A DNA stretch of 64,000 nt from Labrys sp. KNU-23 (lineage in GTDB: Bacteria > Pseudomonadota > Alphaproteobacteria > Rhizobiales > Labraceae). Position 1 is the stretch's first letter. The number at the start of each line of letters is the position of its first letter. The DNA is taken from contig NZ_CP043488.1 of NCBI RefSeq assembly GCF_008330945.1, forward strand, positions 1,054,001 to 1,118,000, given 5' to 3'. The notes under the pieces were generated by a model. That model did no database searches. It was given only the letters and a program-made list of their open reading frames with translations, and was not told the origin of the DNA. Position numbers and translations under genes: made by a program. This document shows positions 58,288-64,000 of this stretch, piece by piece.

Positions 58288-59298
58288 ATGCAACTGATCA
58301 AGCGTATGGCTGGCGCCATGACGGTGGCCGCCAGTCTCTTCAGTGCCGCCTTCGCCCATGCCGAAACCAATCTCGTGGTGGGCTACCAACAGATCGTCGG
58401 CCCGTTCGTGACGGCGATCGCCGACGGCCGCTTCGACGCCGCCGCCAAGGAGGCCGGCTACAAGATCGACTGGCGCCAGTTCAGCTCGGCCGGCGACATC
58501 ACCACCGCGCTGGCCTCGGGTGACGTACCGATCGGCGTCATCGGCTCCACCGGCACCGCCTCCGCTGCAACCCGGGGCGTCGACCTGCAGCTTTTCTGGA
58601 TCCTCGACAATATCGGCAAGTCCGAAGCGCTGGTGGCGCGAGAGGGCTCCGGCATCACCAAGCCGGAGGACCTGAAGGGCAAGAAGGTCGCCGTTCCCTT
58701 CGTCTCGACCTCCCACTTCCACCTGCTGGTCGGCATGAAGCAGGTCTGGAAGATCGATCCGCGCGAAGTCAACATCCTCAATCTCAAGCCGCCGCAGATC
58801 GTGGCCGCCTGGCAGCGCGGCGATATCGATGCCGCCTATGTCTGGCCGCCCGCTTTGTCGGAAATCCTGAAATCGGGCAAGGTGATCGCCGATTCCGAGG
58901 GCATCGGCGCGGCCAGCGTGCCGACTTTCGACGGCCTGGTGGTCGCCAAGGGCTGGGCGCAGGAAAATCCCAAGCTGATGGCCGCCTTCACCAAGGTCCT
59001 GGCGCAGGCCTATGCCGACTACAACACCAACAAGGCGGCCTGGACGGCTGACTCGCCGCAAGTGCGCGGCATCGTCAAGCTGATCGGCGGCGACGGCCCC
59101 AGCACGGTCGAGGCCCTGAAGCTGCTGTCCTTCCCCAATGCAGCCGAGCAGGCTTCGGATAGCTGGCTCGGTGGCGGCGCGGTGCGTGCCCTCAATGCCA
59201 GTGCAAAATTCCTGGTCGAGCAGAAACAGATCAGCAAGTCGCTCGACGACTACGCGCCCTATGTGAATGCGAGCTTTGCCCAGAGCGCGGCCAAATAG
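58288..59298 (+). CDS. tauA: Taurine ABC transporter, periplasmic binding protein
   Basis: 336 residues from ATG 58288, spaced 7 bases from AAAGGGG; the ATG at 58282 is too close to it. Signal peptide MQLIKRMAGAMTVAASLFSAAFA before HAETN. TauA/SsuA family core: FSSAGDITTALASGDVPIGVIGSTGTASAATRGVDLQLFWI. Binds taurine in the periplasm. First gene of tauABC, divergent from tauR. Confidence 0.92.
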   Translation: MQLIKRMAGAMTVAASLFSAAFAHAETNLVVGYQQIVGPFVTAIADGRFDAAAKEAGYKIDWRQFSSAGDITTALASGDVPIGVIGSTGTASAATRGVDLQLFWILDNIGKSEALVAREGSGITKPEDLKGKKVAVPFVSTSHFHLLVGMKQVWKIDPREVNILNLKPPQIVAAWQRGDIDAAYVWPPALSEILKSGKVIADSEGIGAASVPTFDGLVVAKGWAQENPKLMAAFTKVLAQAYADYNTNKAAWTADSPQVRGIVKLIGGDGPSTVEALKLLSFPNAAEQASDSWLGGGAVRALNASAKFLVEQKQISKSLDDYAPYVNASFAQSAAK

Positions 59299-59332
59299 AG
59301 CGCCCCTTCGATGGATCGCCCACTCCGTCGAT

Positions 59333-59358
59333 CGCCCGCACAGCATTTGCTGCGGGCG
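59333..59358 (+). repeat. Stem-loop between tauA and tauB
   Basis: CGCCCGCA (59333-59340) / TGCGGGCG (59351-59358), perfect 8-bp stem with a 10-base loop, 34 bases after the tauA stop in a 113-base gap. It probably protects the tauA mRNA end or partly terminates transcription, giving excess binding protein. Confidence 0.5.
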
Positions 59359-59411
59359 GCCGACAGCACATCCAACGCGCCCCGTGACCAAGGTGCAGGG
59401 AGGCATTCGTT

Positions 59412-60218
59412 ATGGAAACGCTTAGTGTCAAGAACGTCAGCCTGACATATCCGGGCCTCTATTCGGACCAGGCCGTCATCGCCCTCAAGGGCGTCAATCT
59501 CAGCATCAGCAGCGGCGATTTCGTCGTCGCCCTCGGCGCATCGGGGTGCGGCAAGACCACATTGCTCAACATCATGGCCGGTTTCATGGCGCCGTCCGAT
59601 GGCGAGATCTCGCTCGGGAACAACCGGATCAGCGGTCCGGGCGCCGACCGGGGCGTGGTGTTTCAAAAACATGCGCTGCTGCCCTGGCTCAACGTGATCG
59701 ACAATACCGAGTTCGGCCTCAAGCTGCGCGGCGTCGACAAGACCAGGCGGCGGGAGCTCGCCACCAGGAATCTGGCGCTGGTCGGCCTGCAGGACTTCCA
59801 TCGCCACATGATCTACCACCTGTCGGGCGGCATGCAGCAGCGTGTGGGCATCGCCAGAGCCCTGACCTGCGACCCGGCCATGCTCCTGATGGACGAACCG
59901 ATGGCGGCGTTGGACGCGCTGACCCGCGAGACCATCCAGGAACTGCTGCTCAAGGTCTGGCAGCTCACCAACAAGATGTTCTTCTTCATCACCCACAGCG
60001 TCGAGGAAGCGCTGTTCCTGGGGTCGCGGCTGATCGTGATGTCGCCGCGCCCCGGCCGCATCACCCACACCTACGAACTCGATTTCAATCGCCAGTTCCT
60101 CGCGGAGGGTAACGCCCGTGCCATCAAGTCCAGCCCCCAGTTCATCAGAATGCGTGAAGAAGTACTCGGCATCATCTATGGCGACGAGCGCGCCAATCCG
60201 GAGGCGGCCCATGCTTGA
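59412..60218 (+). CDS. tauB: Taurine ABC transporter ATP-binding protein
   Basis: 268 residues. Walker A is GASGCGKTT (about 38-46), signature LSGGMQQRVGIARAL, Walker B MLLMDEPMAALDA and switch His in FITHSVEEALFLG. Typical of nitrate/sulfonate/taurine importers. The stop overlaps tauC by 8 bases. Provides ATP hydrolysis for taurine uptake with TauAC. Confidence 0.93.
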   Translation: METLSVKNVSLTYPGLYSDQAVIALKGVNLSISSGDFVVALGASGCGKTTLLNIMAGFMAPSDGEISLGNNRISGPGADRGVVFQKHALLPWLNVIDNTEFGLKLRGVDKTRRRELATRNLALVGLQDFHRHMIYHLSGGMQQRVGIARALTCDPAMLLMDEPMAALDALTRETIQELLLKVWQLTNKMFFFITHSVEEALFLGSRLIVMSPRPGRITHTYELDFNRQFLAEGNARAIKSSPQFIRMREEVLGIIYGDERANPEAAHA

Positions 60219-61038
60219 GGGTGTCCTGAAGGCGCGGCCCGTCCAGCCCGGCAAGATCTTCGGTGCCCCCGGCGACGGCAGCAGCGGCCTGATCAGCCTG
60301 GCCACTGCCATCGTCCTGATCGCCCTGTGGTTCCTTGTCACGGAAACCGGCTGGGTCAAGCCCCTGTTCCTGCCATCCCCCCTGGCCGTCTGGGACAAGT
60401 TCGTGCTGGCGCTCACCGATGGCGTCTCCAACTCGACCCTCGCCGAACACACCATGGCCAGTCTCTGCCGTGTCGTCGGTGCCTTCCTGCTCGCCCTGGT
60501 TACCGCCGTGCCGATCGGCATCCTGATGGGTGTCAACCGCTTCGTACGCGGCCTGTTCGATCCGATCATCGAGTTCTACCGGCCACTGCCGCCGCTCGCC
60601 TATCTGCCGCTGATCATCATCTGGCTCGGCATCGGCGAGTTCCCCAAGGTGTTCCTGATCTACCTGGCGATCTTCGCGCCGATGGCCATCGCTGCCCGGG
60701 CCGGCGTACGCTCGGTCTCGACCGAGCAGATCCATGCCGCCTATGCCATGGGCGGCAGCCGCAGCCAGGTGATCAGCCAGGTCATCCTGAAGGCCGCCCT
60801 GCCGGAGATCTTCACCGGCATGCGCATCGGCATCGGCGTCGGCTGGACCACGCTGGTCGCGGCCGAAATGGTCGCCGCGAACCGGGGCCTCGGCTTCATG
60901 GTGCTCAACGCGGCCGAGAATCTGGAGAGCGACACGGTGATCATGGGCATCTTCATTATCGGCATCTTCGCTTTCGCCTTCGATCTTTTGATCCGTTACC
61001 TCGAAAAGGCGCTCATCCCCTGGAAGGGCAAGATCTGA
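60211..61038 (+). CDS. tauC: Taurine ABC transporter permease
   Basis: 275 residues from ATG 60211, overlapping tauB, with GGAGGCGG before it. Six TM segments; the SsuC/TauC coupling loop is ARAGVRSVSTEQIHAAYAMGGSRSQVISQVILKAALPEIFTGMRIG. The start is distinct from longer in-frame candidates inside tauB. Followed by a dispersed repeat copy (61062-61163). Confidence 0.93.
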   Translation: MLEGVLKARPVQPGKIFGAPGDGSSGLISLATAIVLIALWFLVTETGWVKPLFLPSPLAVWDKFVLALTDGVSNSTLAEHTMASLCRVVGAFLLALVTAVPIGILMGVNRFVRGLFDPIIEFYRPLPPLAYLPLIIIWLGIGEFPKVFLIYLAIFAPMAIAARAGVRSVSTEQIHAAYAMGGSRSQVISQVILKAALPEIFTGMRIGIGVGWTTLVAAEMVAANRGLGFMVLNAAENLESDTVIMGIFIIGIFAFAFDLLIRYLEKALIPWKGKI

Positions 61039-61061
61039 CGGCCGCGCAGCTGCATTGCCCG

Positions 61062-61163
61062 GAGCAAAGCGCATTCAAGCGTGAACGCTTGTTTGCTCTA
61101 GCTCTTTGTTTCGACACGCCTTTGCGCTTCGAGGTGATGCCGTCTAATCGCAAAACGCTTTAG
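61062..61163. repeat. Dispersed palindromic repeat, copy C
   Basis: GAGCAAA (61062-61068) pairs with TTTGCTC around a stem AAGCGT/AACGCTT (about 61078-61090), followed by CTCTTTGTTTCGACACG, CTTTGCGCTTCGAGGTGATGCCG and TCTAATCGCAAAACGCTTTAG. The best-formed copy of the family. It sits between tauC and the small tauX gene and could act as a terminator or mRNA-end structure. Confidence 0.75.
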
Positions 61164-61296
61164 CGCCCGCCTCGGGCTGACCGCCCGACGCCGGCGCCGT
61201 ACCGGACCAACTTGAAAACAAGACCAACGGGCCGCCCAGCCGGCTCACGGCGAAGCTTTGCCCGAAGGGCCGCCGCGAAAATACGAGGAAACTGAA

Positions 61297-61683
61297 ATGT
61301 CGATGACCGCAGCCGATCTTGCCCGCCTCTTCGATGCCTTCAACCAGCACGATATCGACGGCGTCATGGCCTTCTTCGCCCCGGACTGCGTGTTCGACGC
61401 CGTTGGCGGGCCAGAAGTCTACGGCACCCGCTTTTCCGACAGCCAGGCCATCGCCGATGCCTTCAGTGCTGTGTGGCAGGCGATGCCCGATGCGCGCTGG
61501 GCTCATCACAGCCATTTCGTCCATGACGACCGGGCAGTTTCGGAATGGGTCTTCTCCGGCACCCAGGCCGACGGCAGCCGCATCGAGGCGGAGGGCTGCG
61601 ACCTCTTCACCCTCGCCGACGGCAAGATCATCCGCAAACAGGCCTTCCGCAAGAACCGGCCGCCGCAGGCTGCGCAGGACTGA
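61297..61683 (+). CDS. tauX: Taurine dehydrogenase small subunit, SnoaL/NTF2-like
   Basis: 128 residues from ATG 61297 after GAGGAAA. NTF2/SnoaL-like fold: LARLFDAFNQHDIDGVMAFFAPDCVFDAVGG at the start and EAEGCDLFTLADGKIIRKQAFRK at the end. Directly before the TauY-like oxidoreductase gene and after tauABC, it occupies the position of tauX in Rhodobacter and Paracoccus. TauXY oxidatively deaminates taurine to sulfoacetaldehyde. Identity rests mainly on context. Confidence 0.78.
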   Translation: MSMTAADLARLFDAFNQHDIDGVMAFFAPDCVFDAVGGPEVYGTRFSDSQAIADAFSAVWQAMPDARWAHHSHFVHDDRAVSEWVFSGTQADGSRIEAEGCDLFTLADGKIIRKQAFRKNRPPQAAQD

Positions 61684-61706
61684 GCCCAGCGCGGGAGGAC
61701 AATCCG

Positions 61707-63107
61707 ATGGACCAGCTGCTCACCAGGACGACGGCGCCAAGACAGCCCTTCGATCCGGCCTATGATCCGATTCACGCCCCCAATCCGGGCACCGGCAAGG
61801 ACTATGCGCCGACGTATTGGATCGGCACGGCGGGCACACCGCCCGCCGACGACGGCCCCGTGACCAGAGACCTCGACGTCGATGTCGCCATCATCGGCTC
61901 GGGCTATACGGGCCTGTCCTGCGCCATTCATCTTGCCAGGGAGCACGGGATCAAGGCAACGGTGCTGGAGGCCAATGGCGTCGCCTGGGGCTGCTCCACC
62001 CGCAATGGCGGCCAGGCGCAGATCTCCTCGGGCCGGCTGAAGCGCTCGCAATGGATCGAGCGCTGGGGCGTCGATGTCGCCAGGAAGCTCCACGGCGAGA
62101 TCGCCGATGCCTTCGAGCTGTTCCGCGCGTTGATCCGCGAGCCCGAGATCGACTGCGAGCCCCAGGATGGCGGCCATCTCTACATTGCTCATCGCGACAA
62201 GATGCTGCCGGCCCTGGAGAAGGAGACTCGGCTCCTGAACGAGGTGTTCGGCTATCAGGCCCGCATGGTCGGCCGCGACGAGATCCACAGCGATTTCGTG
62301 CGCGACGCCGAGGCCAAGGGCGCCATGTACGAGCCCGACGGCATCGGCATCCATGCCGCCAAGCTCGCCTTCGGCTATCTGAAGCTGGCACGCAAGCTCG
62401 GCGCCAGGGTGCATGTGTCGAGCCCCGTCTTCGGTTGCGAGTTCAAGAACGGCGTCCATCATCTGCGGACGCCGGGCGGCACCGTGCGCGCCCGCGCCGT
62501 CTGCATCGCCACGGCCGGCTACACTTCGCCCGGCCTGCACGCGCTGACACGGCACCGGCTGATGCCGATCCTGTCCAATTCAGTCGTCACCCGCCCCCTC
62601 ACCGACGAGGAGCGCACGGCGCTGAACTTCAAGGCGCGCATCCCCCTGACCGACACACGCACCTTGCGCCACTACTACCGTATGCTGCCGGATGGCCGCG
62701 TGCAGATCGGCAGCCGCAGCGCCATCACCGGCGGCGACGCGGCCAATCCCAAGCATCTCAACCTGCTGCTCGAAGGGCTCTACCGGAAGTTCCCGATCCT
62801 GCGCGGCATCGAGATCGACTATTCCTGGTGGGGCTGGGTCGATGTCAGCCACGACATGATGCCGCGCATCTTCCGCCCCGACCCGGCCCAGCCGCTGTTC
62901 TACGCCATGGGCTATGGCGGCAACGGCGTCATGTACTCGGCGCAGGCCGGCCGCCGCATGGCCCAGATGGTCGCCGGCAAGGGCGGCGGCCTCGATTTGC
63001 CGATCTTCACCTCACCGCTGCCGAGCCACGGGCTGCTGACGCCGTTCAGGCGCCTGGGACAGTGGGGCATGTACCGCTGGTACTACCTCAAGGATGAGAT
63101 CTTCTAG
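61707..63107 (+). CDS. tauY: Taurine dehydrogenase large subunit, FAD-dependent
   Basis: 466 residues from ATG 61707 after GGGAGGAC. N-terminal FAD motif VDVAIIGSGYTGLSCAIHLARE with NGVAWGCSTRNGGQAQISSGRLKRS, and C-terminal MGYGGNGVMYSAQAGRRMAQMVAG, as in the DAO/gamma-glutamylputrescine oxidase-like family that includes TauY. It deaminates taurine, passing electrons to a cytochrome-type acceptor in Paracoccus. Ends 111 bases before xsc. Confidence 0.88.
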   Translation: MDQLLTRTTAPRQPFDPAYDPIHAPNPGTGKDYAPTYWIGTAGTPPADDGPVTRDLDVDVAIIGSGYTGLSCAIHLAREHGIKATVLEANGVAWGCSTRNGGQAQISSGRLKRSQWIERWGVDVARKLHGEIADAFELFRALIREPEIDCEPQDGGHLYIAHRDKMLPALEKETRLLNEVFGYQARMVGRDEIHSDFVRDAEAKGAMYEPDGIGIHAAKLAFGYLKLARKLGARVHVSSPVFGCEFKNGVHHLRTPGGTVRARAVCIATAGYTSPGLHALTRHRLMPILSNSVVTRPLTDEERTALNFKARIPLTDTRTLRHYYRMLPDGRVQIGSRSAITGGDAANPKHLNLLLEGLYRKFPILRGIEIDYSWWGWVDVSHDMMPRIFRPDPAQPLFYAMGYGGNGVMYSAQAGRRMAQMVAGKGGGLDLPIFTSPLPSHGLLTPFRRLGQWGMYRWYYLKDEIF

Positions 63108-63123
63108 AGTGCCTACCGATCAA

Positions 63124-63142
63124 ATTGGTTTTGAAAACCAAT
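63124..63142. promoter_or_regulatory. Perfect inverted repeat before xsc
   Basis: ATTGGTTTT (63124-63132) and AAAACCAAT (63134-63142) around one base. Lies 76 bases before the xsc start in an AT-rich gap. It differs from the CTGG repeats before tauA. May be an operator or, with its T-rich ends, a weak terminator after tauY. Confidence 0.5.
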
Positions 63143-63218
63143 ACATCTCTTTGAAATCACGATTGAATATCACTCCACTCTCTCAGCGCCGAATGGCCCC
63201 TTCGAAAGGAACCACACC

Positions 63219-64000
63219 ATGAAAATGACCACGGAAGAAGCCTTCGTCAAAGTCCTCCAGATGCATGGCATCGAGCATGCCTTCGGCATCATCGGCTCCG
63301 CGATGATGCCGGTTTCGGACCTGTTCCCCAAGGCGGGCGTGAAGTTCTGGGACTGCGCTCACGAGACCAATGCCGGCATGATGGCCGACGGCTTCAGCCG
63401 CGCCACCGGCACCATGGCCATGGCGATCGGCCAGAACGGACCGGGCGTCACCGGCTTCATCACCGCCATGAAGACGGCCTATTGGAACCATACCCCGCTC
63501 CTGATGGTCACCCCGCAGGCGGCCAACAAGACCATCGGCCAGGGCGGCTTCCAGGAAGTCGACCAGATGGCGATGTTCGAGGAGATGGTGTGCTATCAGG
63601 AAGAGGTGCGCGATCCCTCGCGCATTCCCGAAGTGCTGAACCGGGTGATCGAGAAGGCCTGGCGCGGCTGCGCCCCGGCACAGATCAACATTCCCCGCGA
63701 CTTCTGGACCCAGGTGATCGACGTCGATTTGCCGGCGATCGTCCGCTTCGAGCGCCCGGCCGGCGGGCCGCAGGCGATCACCCAGGCCGCCAAGCTCCTG
63801 TCCGAGGCCAAGTTCCCGGTGATCCTCAATGGCGCCGGCGTCGTCATCGGCAACGCCATCGGCGAATCCATGGCGCTGGCCGAACGGCTCGACGCGCCAG
63901 TGTGCTGCGGCTATCAGCACAATGACGCCTTCCCCGGCAGCCATCGCCTCGCCGTCGGGCCGCTCGGCTATAATGGCTCCAAGGCCGCGATGGAACTGAT
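63219..64000 (+). CDS. xsc: Sulfoacetaldehyde acetyltransferase, 5' part (runs off window)
   Basis: At least 260 residues from ATG 63219 after GAAAGGA; open to the right edge. ThDP-dependent family N-terminal domain with the activating glutamate in CAHETNAGMMADGFSRATG (Glu near residue 50) and MAIGQNGPGVTGFITAMKTAYWNHTPLLMVTPQAA. Xsc converts sulfoacetaldehyde and phosphate to acetyl phosphate and sulfite. Together with tauABCXY it completes taurine breakdown; a phosphate acetyltransferase gene may follow outside the window. Confidence 0.92.
   Translation, partial: MKMTTEEAFVKVLQMHGIEHAFGIIGSAMMPVSDLFPKAGVKFWDCAHETNAGMMADGFSRATGTMAMAIGQNGPGVTGFITAMKTAYWNHTPLLMVTPQAANKTIGQGGFQEVDQMAMFEEMVCYQEEVRDPSRIPEVLNRVIEKAWRGCAPAQINIPRDFWTQVIDVDLPAIVRFERPAGGPQAITQAAKLLSEAKFPVILNGAGVVIGNAIGESMALAERLDAPVCCGYQHNDAFPGSHRLAVGPLGYNGSKAAMEL

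Noticed and set aside
56794..59406. 870-codon minus-strand frame across tauR and tauA
   Set aside because: A shadow frame opposite tauA and in another frame of tauR; no domains, and composition typical of GC-rich antisense frames.

Overview
The window is a GC-rich alphaproteobacterial chromosome segment, most likely from the order Hyphomicrobiales (Rhizobiales). The pointers are a MucR/Ros zinc-finger regulator, a Porin_2-type outer-membrane porin, PcaQ-controlled protocatechuate genes with the rhizobial-type PcaQ operator, and a ttuABC-like tartrate locus. I cannot name the genus. Almost all of it is catabolic and transport genes arranged as regulator plus operon. I see no rRNA, tRNA, CRISPR array, phage or insertion sequence.

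Layout. 1-2305: end of a flavin-dependent monooxygenase, then a divergent tautomerase/LysR pair. 2490-15363: a hydroxyproline catabolic island with a GntR regulator, a DapA-like deaminase, a pyrroline-2-carboxylate reductase-type enzyme, a 2-oxoglutarate semialdehyde dehydrogenase, a polar amino acid ABC transporter, a DAO-type oxidase, 4-hydroxyproline epimerase, an aconitase-X type dehydratase and a second proline-racemase-family protein. 15460-22171: chromate transporter, GntR regulator, sulfite reductase cysJI and a 1-Cys peroxiredoxin. 22205-32956: a branched-chain-type ABC transporter, pobA and pcaBGHCD with the divergent activator gene pcaQ. Sites matching the PcaQ consensus lie before both pcaD and the transporter.

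32976-39276: a small unknown gene, hairpins and dispersed repeats, mucR, a secreted protein, an L,D-transpeptidase-like protein, a cold-shock protein, and a divergent AraC/SDR pair. 39568-42951: an HlyD/ABC-2 permease export operon with no ATPase. 42957-47317: a tartrate-type locus (MFS, tartrate/malate dehydrogenase, Tat-signal HAD enzyme, LysR). 47429-49332: divergent LysR and alpha/beta hydrolase. 49661-51013: porin. 51386-54868: pcaIJF with divergent pcaR, which finishes the beta-ketoadipate pathway begun at 27-32 kb. 54884-56574: phosphoesterase, nucleotidyltransferase and a small overlapping ORF. 56571-64000: taurine module tauR, tauABC, tauXY and the start of xsc.

How the genes fit together. 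4-Hydroxybenzoate goes to protocatechuate (PobA), through ring cleavage and lactone steps (PcaGH, B, C, D) to 3-oxoadipate, then by PcaIJ and PcaF to succinyl-CoA and acetyl-CoA. Trans-4-hydroxy-L-proline is epimerised, oxidised, deaminated and oxidised to 2-oxoglutarate, while 3-hydroxyprolines are probably dehydrated and reduced to proline. Taurine is imported, deaminated to sulfoacetaldehyde and cleaved by Xsc to acetyl phosphate and sulfite. The strongest non-coding observations are paired candidate operators (GntR, PcaQ, PcaR, TauR), an inverted repeat after each of the three solute-binding-protein genes, and a dispersed palindromic repeat family.
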